A stretch of DNA of 64,000 nt from Massiliimalia sp050943535 (GTDB lineage Bacteria; Bacillota; Clostridia; Oscillospirales; Ruminococcaceae), in NCBI GenBank assembly GCA_050943535.1, contig JBMNPJ010000007.1:97856-161855 (forward strand), in the 5' to 3' direction. Position 1 is the first letter of the stretch, and the number at the start of each line of letters is the position of its first letter. This document shows positions 26,226 through 34,643 of the stretch, piece after piece. Under the pieces are notes generated by a model. That model had not been told where the DNA came from, made no database searches, and was given only the letters and a program-made list of their open reading frames with translations. The position numbers were made by a program, and so were the translations under genes.

Positions 26226-26986
26226 TCCAGTTCACCGCCTGTCGTCAGCATGGTTAGGGTATCTGAAATTTTCTGATACAATTCCCGCTCGGTACTGCCT
26301 CCCCGATAAATCTGATGGTATACCTGGCCGTCTTTGATAAACAACACCCGCTGTGCATGACTGGCTGCTTTTACAGAATGGGTTACCATCAAAATGGTCT
26401 GTCCGTTTCGGTTAATTTCTCCAAACAAACGCAACAGCTCATCCGTAGACCGGGAGTCCAGTGCTCCGGTGGGTTCATCTGCCAAAATCAGACGGGGATT
26501 GGTAATCAGCGCTCTGGCAACAGCGGCCCGCTGTTTTTGTCCTCCGGACACTTCGTAAGGATATTTTTTCAAAAGGGGTATAATCCCCAGCTGCTGTGCA
26601 ATAGGAGTCATTCTTTGTTTCATCTCCTGCGGACTTTTTCCGGATAAAACCAAAGGCAGATAAATATTATCCTCTAAGGAAAAGGTATCTAGCAGATTAA
26701 AGTCCTGAAATACAAATCCCAGATGATCCCGGCGGAAAGCAGCCATTTCAGATTCTCGAATCTGAAAAATATTTCTTCCGTCCAGCCGGACACTGCCTGA
26801 GGTAGGTTGATCCAATGCGGCAAGAATATTTAACAGGGTTGTTTTCCCTGAGCCAGATTCCCCCATAATGGCTACATATTCCCCTTCTTCTACCTGAAAA
26901 CTTACGTTGGTCAGCGCCTGAACCTGATTTCCCCCAAAACGGGTGGTATATATTTTTTTCAGCGCATCTACTTCCAGCATACTCAT
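26222..26986 (-). CDS. BceA-type ABC transporter ATP-binding protein
   Basis: 254 aa. Walker A GESGSGKTT (about residues 41-49), Q-loop FQDFNLL, signature VSGGQKQRAAVARAL, Walker B LILADEPTGALD, H-loop VTHS. MacB/BceA-class ATPase pairing with the permease whose start overlaps its stop. GGGAGG precedes ATG 26986. The gene begins about 93 nt downstream of a BceR-type operator. Confidence 0.95.
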   Translation of the reverse strand: MSMLEVDALKKIYTTRFGGNQVQALTNVSFQVEEGEYVAIMGESGSGKTTLLNILAALDQPTSGSVRLDGRNIFQIRESEMAAFRRDHLGFVFQDFNLLDTFSLEDNIYLPLVLSGKSPQEMKQRMTPIAQQLGIIPLLKKYPYEVSGGQKQRAAVARALITNPRLILADEPTGALDSRSTDELLRLFGEINRNGQTILMVTHSVKAASHAQRVLFIKDGQVYHQIYRGGSTERELYQKISDTLTMLTTGGELE

Positions 26987-27020
26987 GTAATTGATTCCTC
27001 CCTTGTTGTTCTGTACCCCT

Positions 27021-27026
27021 ATTGTA
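27021..27026 (-). promoter_or_regulatory. -10 element of the bceAB promoter
   Basis: Minus strand TACAAT, with transcription expected to start near 27014. No good -35 hexamer lies 16-18 nt upstream, as expected for a promoter that depends on an activator bound further upstream. The BceR-type box is centred near -75. Confidence 0.5.
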
Positions 27027-27078
27027 ACAAAAACGGGAAATGCGCCGCCATCGATTCGGCTTACATTTCCCCTTTTAT

Positions 27079-27098
27079 TTCTTACATTTTTGTAAGAA
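27079..27098. promoter_or_regulatory. BceR-type response regulator binding site
   Basis: Perfect inverted repeat TTCTTACA-N4-TGTAAGAA. Its core, TTACA-N4-TGTAA, matches the TNACA-N4-TGTAA consensus known for BceR-like regulators. It lies between the histidine kinase stop and the bceA-like gene. A further TTACA half-site lies at 27061-27065. Confidence 0.85.
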
Positions 27099-27099
27099 C

Positions 27100-28092
27100 T
27101 TATTCCACCTGCAGTTTTTTCTTTTTTAAATCAATTCGCACAACAGTGCCGCTGTCCAAAGACGATTGAATGGTAATCTGATGTCCTAAATTGTCACAAA
27201 TGCGACGGCACAGATACAGTCCAATTCCGCTGGCTTTTTTATCGCTGCGTCCATTGTAACCGGTATAGCTTTTCTCAAATACCCGTGGCAAATCTTCCGG
27301 TGCAATGCCAATGCCGTTATCTCGGATACACAACACCTGCGGCTGTTCCAGATCAATGGTGATACACCCGCCGGAAGGAGTGTATTTGACCGCATTGGAA
27401 ATCACCTGCTCCACTACAAAGGAAAGCCACTTTTCATCAGTAAGCACACTTACATTCAGTGGTTCATAGTAAAGGTGCAGTTTCTTTTGAATAAACGAAC
27501 CGGCAAATTTTTTAACCGCATCCCGTACAATTTCGTCTAGATCCTGTCTGCGGAACACATAGTCCTGTACAGGAGAATCCAGGCGCAAAAATGCCAAAAC
27601 CATCTCTACATACTGTTCAATTCGCTGCAGTTCCTGAGAAAGCTGACGGGAAAACTTGGAATCCTCATTTTGAAGGGTCAGACGCATGGCCGCAATGGGG
27701 GTTTTAATTTGGTGCGCCCAGATAGTGTAATAATCAACCATATCCTGATAACGGCAGTTCATCTGGGTCTGCAGTTGATTTTGTTCCTGACGAAGGGATT
27801 CAATTAAATTCTGATAATCCTGATCGTCCAGCGTTTCCATTTCCGGAAATTCGTTCATCAGTACTGCTGGAAGCTGACACAGTTCCTGTAAGCGGCGATG
27901 TTTCTGCTTCGCTTTTCTTGCCTCCCACAACAAAAAAAGAAACCCCAAAACTCCACAAATTACCATGGGATACAGCACCGCTTCCAAAGGCAGATCATAC
28001 AAAAAGAAAGATGCCAAAAATATGACAGAAAACAATAGGAATACCAATATTCCTTTTTGATATTGTTTAACATAGCAAAGCAAAAATTTCAT
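27100..28092 (-). CDS. BceS-type (intramembrane-sensing) histidine kinase
   Basis: 330 aa. Two closely spaced transmembrane helices (about residues 14-32 and 38-56) with almost no extracellular loop, so it cannot itself bind ligand and relies on the BceAB transporter for signal. Phospho-acceptor His127 in WAHQIKTPIAAM, N-box SNAVKYTPSGG, DNGIGIAPEDL and SGIGLYLCRRI. ATG 28092 is chosen because GGAGG lies 8-9 nt upstream; a longer frame would start at TTG 28122 inside the regulator gene. Confidence 0.93.
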   Translation of the reverse strand: MKFLLCYVKQYQKGILVFLLFSVIFLASFFLYDLPLEAVLYPMVICGVLGFLFLLWEARKAKQKHRRLQELCQLPAVLMNEFPEMETLDDQDYQNLIESLRQEQNQLQTQMNCRYQDMVDYYTIWAHQIKTPIAAMRLTLQNEDSKFSRQLSQELQRIEQYVEMVLAFLRLDSPVQDYVFRRQDLDEIVRDAVKKFAGSFIQKKLHLYYEPLNVSVLTDEKWLSFVVEQVISNAVKYTPSGGCITIDLEQPQVLCIRDNGIGIAPEDLPRVFEKSYTGYNGRSDKKASGIGLYLCRRICDNLGHQITIQSSLDSGTVVRIDLKKKKLQVE

Positions 28093-28114
28093 CCAGCTTT
28101 CCTCCGTTGACAGT

Positions 28115-28786
28115 TTAACCAATCAAATATCCCACACCAAAACGTGTGGCAATAAAATCAGAAAGGCCGATTCCGTCCAGCTTTTTCCGCAGCCGATTTA
28201 CATTGACAGTCAGTGTATTTTCATCCACAAAACTATCGGTTTCCCACAACCGTTCCATTAATTTTTCCCGGCTGACTACCTTTCCTTTGTTCTCCATCAG
28301 TGTCAATAAAATCCGATACTCATTTTTGGTTAAAGACAGCTGCTCCTCCCCATAGGTAAGGGTATTATCCCCTGTATTCAATAACGCTCCCCGGTGTTCC
28401 AGCACGGGGATGGAAGAAGCAAAATCGTAGGTGCGCCGCAGCATTGCCTGGATCTTTGCCATCAGCACACTTTGGTCAAATGGTTTTGCAATAAAATCAT
28501 CGGCCCCCATATTCATTGCCATAACAATATTCATATTGTCAGAAGCAGAAGAAATAAACACAATGGGTACTTTGGATACCCGGCGTATCTCACCGCACCA
28601 GTGATACCCATTAAAAAAAGGCAGCGTAATATCCAGCAAAACCAGATGAGGATCATAGTCTGCAAAATCGCTCATAATATTCCGAAAGTTTTCTACACAT
28701 TTGGAATCAAGTTCCCAAAGCTTTGTTTGTTCCTGAATGGCCTGGGCTATTCCCGGATCGTCTTCTACAATTAAGATTCGATACAT
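28115..28786 (-). CDS. BceR-type OmpR-family response regulator
   Basis: 223 aa. Receiver domain with acidic pair ED(9-10), phospho-acceptor Asp52 in LLDITLP, Ser/Thr switch FISSAS and Lys101 in AKPFD, then a C-terminal winged helix (about residues 130-220) with LMERLWETDSFVDENTLTVNVNRLRKKL, typical of BceR/OmpR proteins. It begins 20 nt after the flavodoxin stop, with GGGGAAAAG before the ATG. Its likely target is the 27079-27098 site. Confidence 0.94.
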   Translation of the reverse strand: MYRILIVEDDPGIAQAIQEQTKLWELDSKCVENFRNIMSDFADYDPHLVLLDITLPFFNGYHWCGEIRRVSKVPIVFISSASDNMNIVMAMNMGADDFIAKPFDQSVLMAKIQAMLRRTYDFASSIPVLEHRGALLNTGDNTLTYGEEQLSLTKNEYRILLTLMENKGKVVSREKLMERLWETDSFVDENTLTVNVNRLRKKLDGIGLSDFIATRFGVGYLIG

Positions 28787-28806
28787 GTTTCTTTTCCCCG
28801 CATAAT

Positions 28807-29250
28807 TTATAAATACTGCCGCACAAATTCCAGTGCCCGCTGAATATCTGTTTCGTTGGGATGACCTTTAGCAATGCCGCCCAGCTTTTTTAATACGCCG
28901 TAGGTGTCATATCCCCGGCACCAGTAAACACCCAGACAGTTGGCGCCCTTTTCTTCCAAAAGTTTCTTTGCAGATTTGGCATAATTGCGGTAAGGGATGC
29001 CGCAGGTATACAGTAAAAAGACCTTTTGTCCTTTTCGAAACTTCTGTTGGTGCAGGATTTCCATAATTTTTGGATGCATTTCATTAAAATAAATCCCAGA
29101 AGCAAATCCAATGGTATCGTATTTTGTAAAGTCTGTATGATCATTTGCTGTAATATCCACAACATCCACGTCAAACCGTTCCTGGATCTGTTTTACCAGT
29201 TTTTCTGTGTTTTTGTGATGTACTGAAGCATAAACAATGATTGTTTTCAT
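28807..29250 (-). CDS. Flavodoxin-like protein
   Basis: 147 aa, short-chain flavodoxin fold. FMN phosphate loop near YASVHHKNTEKL (residues 8-18), then GFASGIYFNEMHP and FLLYTCGIPYRNY around the isoalloxazine site, CRGYDTYG late. Low-potential electron carrier or flavodoxin-domain reductase. It has a consensus promoter and lies 20 nt upstream of the bceR-like gene, so it is probably the first gene of that operon. A redox role in peptide-antibiotic response would be unusual; simple co-location is also possible. Confidence 0.85.
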   Translation of the reverse strand: MKTIIVYASVHHKNTEKLVKQIQERFDVDVVDITANDHTDFTKYDTIGFASGIYFNEMHPKIMEILHQQKFRKGQKVFLLYTCGIPYRNYAKSAKKLLEEKGANCLGVYWCRGYDTYGVLKKLGGIAKGHPNETDIQRALEFVRQYL

Positions 29251-29303
29251 GATAAAGTCACCGCCGTTTCATTTCCTATAAAACCCATTGGTTCTTCGAT
29301 CAA

Positions 29304-29332
29304 ATTATAAAACTGCCAAACTTTTCTGTCAA
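29304..29332 (-). promoter_or_regulatory. Consensus promoter of the flavodoxin-bceRS operon
   Basis: Minus strand TTGACA, 17 nt, TATAAT, both hexamers perfect, 54 nt before the flavodoxin ATG. Confidence 0.85.
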
Positions 29333-29476
29333 TTAGTTTCAAAATCATTTTAGAAAGGATTTACCCCATTATCATCAATCATTCAAAAATAGACTGATTT
29401 TCTCCCATCGTGATAATAGCAAAATGAAAAGCAAAAAGAAACTGTTATAAAATTGCCGTCTAAAAAATAGTATGCA

Positions 29477-29526
29477 AAACCCGGCTGTTTTTTAAGCGAT
29501 CTCTGCCCCAAAAACAGCCAGGGTTT
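29477..29526 (-). other. Hairpin between pxpC terminator and flavodoxin promoter
   Basis: AAACCCGGCTGTTTTT and AAAAACAGCCAGGGTTT pair along most of their length around an 18-nt loop. On the minus strand the stem is followed within 12 nt by TATTTTTTAG. It may be a second terminator behind the pxp operon. The rest of the 391-nt gap holds the pxpC terminator and the flavodoxin promoter and nothing else I can identify. Confidence 0.45.
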
Positions 29527-29577
29527 CTGTTGTTTTAAAACTTTCTTTCTGCAGCTTTTTCTTTATCATATACTTTT

Positions 29578-29624
29578 TTAAAAAAGAAAAAGCACTGTAA
29601 CTTTTCGTTCATTACAGTGCTTTT
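29578..29624 (-). terminator. Intrinsic terminator of the pxp operon
   Basis: Perfect 13-bp stem (AAAAGCACTGTAA / TTACAGTGCTTTT, 29588-29600 and 29612-29624), then TTTTCTTTTT on the minus strand. It lies 18 nt past the pxpC stop. Confidence 0.9.
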
Positions 29625-29641
29625 GATATTTTTTCCATTTA

Positions 29642-30676
29642 TTAAGCTAGTTCCGAAATCTGAATAGAAAACGGTTTGCCGTTTACCTGAATATCCAGAT
29701 CGGCAGATTTTTCAATCATTTCCTGTTCCCACAAATGTTTGAGGGAGTGCAGCTGTTTATCCTGTTCCCGGTATATTGCCTGCGCTTCTTCTACAGAACA
29801 GGCTGCAAAGCGGAGAACATCCCCTGCTTTCATCTGTGCTACTTTGGGAAGATCCGCTGAAATGACAACGCCTATTTTGGTATATCCTCCGGTAGTCTGC
29901 CGCTCCGCCATCATAATAATGGGCTTTCCGTGACCAGGTACCTGAATGGCACCAAAAGAAATGGCATCGGAAATAATGTTGCCATCCTGTGATGGAGCAT
30001 GTTCAATGACAGGTCCTTCCAGCCGATAACCCATGCGGTCTGAATCAGGGCAAACCTGATAAGGCTGTGTCAGCAAAGTGTCAATCCCCACCTGAGAAAA
30101 CGCATCTTCCTGAGGTCCCAAAATCACCCGAACCGTTTGCTCCTTTTCCAAAGACGGCCGCATGGAATAAGGAATCCGCCGGTGATCCTGATTGGACAGC
30201 GCCGTTTTGGGAGATGCAAAGGAAAGAATATCTCCCGCCTTGCAGGCACGCCCTTCAATTCCTCCAATTTTTCCTTTCACATAGGTAGACTTACTGCCCA
30301 TAACAGACGGAAGAGAAAATCCTCCTGCAAAACACAGGTAAATCCGGCTGCCTTTTACTGCAGCAGATAATTCCAAAACATCTCCTGCCTGAGCCAAATA
30401 AGCTTTATAGGTCTGAATCGGGACTCCGGACAAAGTAACGGAACACTCCCCTCCGGTGACCGCAAAAAAATTGGATTTCGTAAATCGAATTTTTGGCCCC
30501 AGTACAGTGACTTCCAAACATTCGGTATTCCAGTCATTGCCTACCAGCAGATTTCCCAGCCGCATGCTGTATAAATCCATTGCGCCGCTGACCGGCATTC
30601 CAAACTGCTGATATCCATGTCGTCCTGCATCCTGTACCGTGGTATAAAATCCGCCGTTTAAAAACTCAATTCCCAA
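29642..30676 (-). CDS. pxpC: 5-oxoprolinase subunit C
   Basis: 344 aa. KipA/AHS2-type carboxyltransferase-fold subunit (TTVQDAGRHGYQQFGMPVSGAMD, GGYTKIGVVISADLPKVAQ). With PxpA and PxpB it hydrolyses 5-oxoproline to glutamate using ATP; PxpB and PxpC phosphorylate the lactam and PxpA opens it. Starts at TTG 30676 behind GGGGGAG. Last gene of the DUF1445-pxpA-pxpB-pxpC operon, 12 nt after pxpB. Confidence 0.93.
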   Translation of the reverse strand: MGIEFLNGGFYTTVQDAGRHGYQQFGMPVSGAMDLYSMRLGNLLVGNDWNTECLEVTVLGPKIRFTKSNFFAVTGGECSVTLSGVPIQTYKAYLAQAGDVLELSAAVKGSRIYLCFAGGFSLPSVMGSKSTYVKGKIGGIEGRACKAGDILSFASPKTALSNQDHRRIPYSMRPSLEKEQTVRVILGPQEDAFSQVGIDTLLTQPYQVCPDSDRMGYRLEGPVIEHAPSQDGNIISDAISFGAIQVPGHGKPIIMMAERQTTGGYTKIGVVISADLPKVAQMKAGDVLRFAACSVEEAQAIYREQDKQLHSLKHLWEQEMIEKSADLDIQVNGKPFSIQISELA

Positions 30677-30688
30677 ATTTGCTCCCCC

Positions 30689-31450
30689 TTATTTTCCTAT
30701 GTCCAATGCCTGTATTGGATTTTTGTGCGTATCTGGCAAAATCTTGATTTCATAGGTCCCCTGTTCTACCTGATGGGCAATTTTAAAAAATTCCTTTTCC
30801 CCAATGGGACGAAATTTAATATACTGAGATGCTTTTAACAGAATCGGTACTTCCCGATGGGGATCATAAAGGCGCAAGGGTGTGCGGCCAATCAGCTGCC
30901 ATCCTCCCGGGGAATCAATGGGATACAACCCAGTTTGTTCTCCCGCAATGCCAACGCTCCCCCCTGGAATTCTGACCCGTGGTTCTGTCAGCCTCGGGGT
31001 GGCAATCCGCTTGTCCATGCCCCCTAAATAAGGAAATCCGGGAGTAAAGCCCAGCATATAAATCAGGTATTCCGGATGACTGTGCACCTCAATCACCTGT
31101 TCCTGAGTTAACCCGCTGTGTGCTGCCACATAAGATAAATCCGGGCCAAATTCCCCGCCGTAACAAACGGGAATTTCCAAAACAACCCGCTTGGAGTCCT
31201 TTGGCTTTTCTGCCTGATCCACCAAGTTCCAAAGTTCAAATCGCAGCGCTTCATAATCGGTTTTGAGCGGGTCATAACACACGGTTAAGGAACGGTAGGT
31301 GGGAATCCATTCAATAACCCCTTCCAGATTTGCCTGTTCTAACAGGGCGCTCATGGCAGCGACCTTTTGATATACCGCTTCTGAAATTTCATTGCCAAAC
31401 TCTACACAAATCCCGCAGTCGCCGCTGGGAACCAGTTTCATTTCCCTCAT
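30689..31450 (-). CDS. pxpB: 5-oxoprolinase subunit B
   Basis: 253 aa. KipI/AHS1-type subunit with GDCGICVEFGN at the N-terminus, HSHPEYLIYMLGFTPGFPYLGGM and PRVRIPGGSVGIAGEQTGLYPIDSPGGWQLIG, the family signature. Forms a heteromer with PxpC. ATG 31450 is chosen because it overlaps the pxpA TGA (ATGA) and follows GGAGGA by 5 nt. Confidence 0.94.
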   Translation of the reverse strand: MREMKLVPSGDCGICVEFGNEISEAVYQKVAAMSALLEQANLEGVIEWIPTYRSLTVCYDPLKTDYEALRFELWNLVDQAEKPKDSKRVVLEIPVCYGGEFGPDLSYVAAHSGLTQEQVIEVHSHPEYLIYMLGFTPGFPYLGGMDKRIATPRLTEPRVRIPGGSVGIAGEQTGLYPIDSPGGWQLIGRTPLRLYDPHREVPILLKASQYIKFRPIGEKEFFKIAHQVEQGTYEIKILPDTHKNPIQALDIGK

Positions 31451-32229
31451 ACAGTTCCTCCGCATACAATTTCACTCAGCGGGCAGATCTGGATGTCATT
31501 TTGTTCCAAAGTCTGACGGATTTTTTGAACAAACGCCAGTGCTTCCCGGTTGTCCCCATGGACACAGACAGAATCCGGCTTTAGGTCAATGTCATTTCCG
31601 TGAATAGAAGTAACCTTTCCCTCGGTTACCATACGGATTACCCGGGCAATGGCCACATCAGGATCATGGATGACTGCTCCCGGTTTGGAACGTGCTACCA
31701 AACTGCCGTCGTCCTCATAGGCACGGTCTGCAAACACTTCCTGTGCCACTGGAATGCCTACTTCTTTTGCAGCAGTTACCATCTGGCTGCCGGACAAAGC
31801 CAGCAAAATTACATTCGGGTCAAAGTCCCGCAGACCCTGACAGATTGCCAGCGCCAGTTCCCGGTCTTTGGCAGCCATGTTGTAAAGGGCGCCGTGAGGT
31901 TTTACGTGCTGGAGCGGGATTCCTTCTCTCCGACAAAATGCATACAAAGCCCCTACCTGATAGGTGACATATTCTCTGGCTTCCTGAGGGGTAATTGTCA
32001 TATTGCGCCGGCCAAATCCCATTAAATCCAAAAATCCAGGATGTGCCCCCACAGCCACACCAAATTCTTTTGCTTTTTTCACGGTTTTCCCCATAATCAC
32101 TGGGTCAGACGCATGCCAGCCGCAGGCTATATTAGCAGAAGAAATAAAGGGGATCACTTCTTCGTCCATTCCAATGGTATAATTTCCAAAGCTTTCGCCC
32201 AAATCACAGTTTAAATCTATTTTCAACAT
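31447..32229 (-). CDS. pxpA: 5-oxoprolinase subunit A (LamB/YcsF)
   Basis: 260 aa. LamB/YcsF family: DLNCDLGESFGNY at the start, SANIACGWHASDP, GAHPGFLDLMGFGRR, VKPHGALYNMA and SVCVHGDN late. Catalyses lactam ring opening of phosphorylated 5-oxoproline. Start ATG 32229 behind GGGAGGAG. It overlaps pxpB by 4 nt and follows the DUF1445 gene by 35 nt. Confidence 0.95.
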   Translation of the reverse strand: MLKIDLNCDLGESFGNYTIGMDEEVIPFISSANIACGWHASDPVIMGKTVKKAKEFGVAVGAHPGFLDLMGFGRRNMTITPQEAREYVTYQVGALYAFCRREGIPLQHVKPHGALYNMAAKDRELALAICQGLRDFDPNVILLALSGSQMVTAAKEVGIPVAQEVFADRAYEDDGSLVARSKPGAVIHDPDVAIARVIRMVTEGKVTSIHGNDIDLKPDSVCVHGDNREALAFVQKIRQTLEQNDIQICPLSEIVCGGTV

Positions 32230-32264
32230 TTTGATCTCCTCCCAATTTTTCCTTTTTATATTCA

Positions 32265-33065
32265 TTAGTCACATTTCAGCACTGTATTTTTAATGTCTGT
32301 CACAAACATGTATCCCGGCGCATGGGTAATGGCAATTTCCGGTTTCACATTCATAACAACAGACTGGGGTGTTACACCGCAGGGCCAGAACACCGGCACT
32401 TCCCCCTCTTTGATCTCAACCGGATCTCCAAAATCAGGATGCACCAAATCAAAAATCCCAATCTGCTCCGGAGAACCAATGTGAATGGGAGCTCCGTGAA
32501 CTTTTGGCATTTGTGCAGTGACAGAAACTGCCCGCACCACCTGCTGGGCAGGAATCGGACGCATACTGACCACCATTTTCCCGGAAAAACATCCTGCCGG
32601 AACACAGTCCAAATTGGTTTGATACATGGGCACATTGCACCCCTGGGTAATATGGCGGATTTCGATTCCCGCTTCCATCAGTTCCCCTTCAAAAGAAAAG
32701 CTGCACCCAATTAAAAAGAACACAAAGTCATCCTGCCAAAGAGACTCAATGGAATTTACTTCTTCACATAGAACACCGTGACGGTAAACCCGGTAAAGAG
32801 GAATATCCTTTGCCACATCGGCATTTTCAGCCAAAAACCGAATGATTCGGCTTCCCACATCCCCTACTTCCAACACCGGACAGGCTTTGGGGTTTCTCTG
32901 GGTAAACAGCAAAAAGTCATATGCCAGTTCCCGGGGAAGAATCACCAGATTGCACTGGGCATATCCGGCACACACTCCGGCGGTAGGATGAGAAAACTGA
33001 TTTTTACGAACCAAATCCCGAAATTCTTTGGGAGTAATTTGAGCCATGGAATCTTGATGAATCAT
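32265..33065 (-). CDS. DUF1445 family putative hydro-lyase (YcsI-like)
   Basis: 266 aa, D-glutamate cyclase/hydro-lyase-like fold. Features: PTAGVCAGYAQCNLVILP, FLIGCSFSFEGELMEAGIEIRHI, VSMRPIP, PVFWPCGVTPQ and ITHAPGYMFVTDI, all conserved in DUF1445. Mammalian DUF1445 acts as D-glutamate cyclase, interconverting D-glutamate and 5-oxo-D-proline. That fits its place as first gene of the 5-oxoprolinase operon (in B. subtilis ycsI sits with the same genes). AAAGGA lies 7 nt before the ATG. Confidence 0.9.
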   Translation of the reverse strand: MIHQDSMAQITPKEFRDLVRKNQFSHPTAGVCAGYAQCNLVILPRELAYDFLLFTQRNPKACPVLEVGDVGSRIIRFLAENADVAKDIPLYRVYRHGVLCEEVNSIESLWQDDFVFFLIGCSFSFEGELMEAGIEIRHITQGCNVPMYQTNLDCVPAGCFSGKMVVSMRPIPAQQVVRAVSVTAQMPKVHGAPIHIGSPEQIGIFDLVHPDFGDPVEIKEGEVPVFWPCGVTPQSVVMNVKPEIAITHAPGYMFVTDIKNTVLKCD

Positions 33066-33130
33066 AACGACATCCTTTTCTATATTTTTCTGGTTTTACA
33101 CCGCATCACTGTAAAATTCTGAGCAAATAT

Positions 33131-33145
33131 TCTGTTTCAAACAGA
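33131..33145. promoter_or_regulatory. 15-bp palindrome, candidate operator
   Basis: TCTGTTT-C-AAACAGA, perfect 7-bp arms around one base. It lies in the 180-nt divergent region between the pxp operon and the MATE gene, 5 nt upstream of the MATE -35 hexamer. Confidence 0.5.
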
Positions 33146-33150
33146 CACCC

Positions 33151-33179
33151 TTTACATCTCAGTCCTGCTCTATTATAAT
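33151..33179 (+). promoter_or_regulatory. Promoter of the MATE gene
   Basis: TTTACA, 17 nt, TATAAT. The transcript should start near 33186, about 60 nt before the ATG. Confidence 0.75.
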
Positions 33180-33190
33180 GGAATTAAACG

Positions 33191-33218
33191 CCGGATGCAA
33201 GGGCAGCATCCGGTTTTT
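33191..33218 (+). other. Terminator-like hairpin in the MATE leader
   Basis: CCGGATGC / GCATCCGG perfect 8-bp stem with a 7-nt loop, then five T. It starts only about 5 nt from the predicted transcript start, between promoter and gene. It may be an attenuator or a 5' stabilising hairpin. Confidence 0.55.
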
Positions 33219-33245
33219 CACAGCAATGGATAAAGGAGATATACT

Positions 33246-34643
33246 ATGTTTACAGGCTTTTCAAATACCTGGCAAAAGAACAAAGCAATGATCGCTACCA
33301 TTACCGCACTGGCATGGCCCACTGTGCTGGAACAGGCATTACAGACCGTGGTTCAGTATGCCGACACCGCTATGGTAGGGCAAATGGGTGCCAACGCTTC
33401 TGCCGCAGTAGGATTGACTGCTACGGTCACATGGCTGGTCAACGGTCCCATGTTCGCCATGGGAATCGGCGTATTGGCCTGCATTTCCCAGGCAATCGGA
33501 GCAAAAGATTATCAGCGGGCCAAAACCGCTTCCGTTCAATCCTTCTTTTTGGCATTGGCTTTGGGAATTGTACTGACTATCATCACATTATCTGTCAGCC
33601 CGTTTCTTCCCGGATGGCTGGGTGCCTCTGAAGAAATCCGAAAAGACGCCTCTATCTACTTCTTCATCACCTGTATTCCCATGGTATTTCGGGCAGCTAC
33701 CATTATTTTTGGCTCTGTCCTTCGGGCAGCCGGGGAAACCAAAACCCCTATGTTTGTCAACGCTTTCATGAATGTGATTAACATCATTTTAAACTTTTTT
33801 CTGATCGGAAATGGTGTAACCTTAGGGTCCTTCCATTTGTGGGGTGCAGGACTGGGTGTAGCCGGTGCCGCAATTGCCACAGCCATTTCCCACGCTGCAG
33901 GGGGAACTTTGATGATAATTGCCTTACTGAAAAATCCCTTACTTTCTCCAAAAGGTCAATCATTCCGAATTTGTCCTAATGTTATGAAACAATGTGTCAA
34001 AGTAGGCATTCCGGTTGCGCTGCAGCGAATTGTGGTCTGCTTTGGTCAGGTGTATTTCACCTCTTTAGTCACCGATCTGGGAACCATTTCTGTAGCAGCA
34101 CACTCCATCGCTTTGACAGCAGAACAGGCATTTTATATCCCCGGATACGGCATGGAAACCGCCGCATCCACCTTGGCGGGAAATGCTGTAGGCGAACGCA
34201 ACGGAAAAAAACTGATGCATATGTCCCGGGTCATTACCCTGATTGCCATGATGATTATGACAATTACCGGAGGACTGCTGTTTTTATTCCCCGGAGCCAT
34301 TATGTCCATTTTCACGCAGGATCCCGCTGTAATTTCTCAGGGAATCACCGTACTGAAAATTGTGGCAGTATCAGAACCGCTGTTCGCTGTGGCTATCATT
34401 ATGGAAGGGCTGTTTAACGGCATTGGCGATACCCGTTCCCCATTCTTCATTTCTGTCATTACCATGTGGGGTGTCAGGATTGTCTTTACCTTTATCTGCG
34501 TTCGCGTGTTCCATCTGGGGCTCAATGCAGTATGGGTATGTATGGTAGCGGATAATGTAAGCAAATGTTTCCTTTTGCTGTTCCGCTTTTTACAGGGAAA
34601 ATGGAAAGTGGGGCTGGATTTGTCTTACTCTGAAAATAATTGA
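33246..34643 (+). CDS. MATE family multidrug efflux transporter
   Basis: 465 aa, 12 transmembrane segments in two MatE halves, cation-coupled export of drugs or metabolites. Conserved segments include WPTVLEQALQTVVQYADTAMVG near the N-terminus, RAAGETKTPM and GAGLGVAGAAIATAIS in the first half, and GMETAASTLAGNAVGERN in the second. AAAGGAG precedes the ATG by 8 nt. The last 19 nt overlap the convergent AraC gene. Substrate unknown. Confidence 0.93.
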   Translation: MFTGFSNTWQKNKAMIATITALAWPTVLEQALQTVVQYADTAMVGQMGANASAAVGLTATVTWLVNGPMFAMGIGVLACISQAIGAKDYQRAKTASVQSFFLALALGIVLTIITLSVSPFLPGWLGASEEIRKDASIYFFITCIPMVFRAATIIFGSVLRAAGETKTPMFVNAFMNVINIILNFFLIGNGVTLGSFHLWGAGLGVAGAAIATAISHAAGGTLMIIALLKNPLLSPKGQSFRICPNVMKQCVKVGIPVALQRIVVCFGQVYFTSLVTDLGTISVAAHSIALTAEQAFYIPGYGMETAASTLAGNAVGERNGKKLMHMSRVITLIAMMIMTITGGLLFLFPGAIMSIFTQDPAVISQGITVLKIVAVSEPLFAVAIIMEGLFNGIGDTRSPFFISVITMWGVRIVFTFICVRVFHLGLNAVWVCMVADNVSKCFLLLFRFLQGKWKVGLDLSYSENN

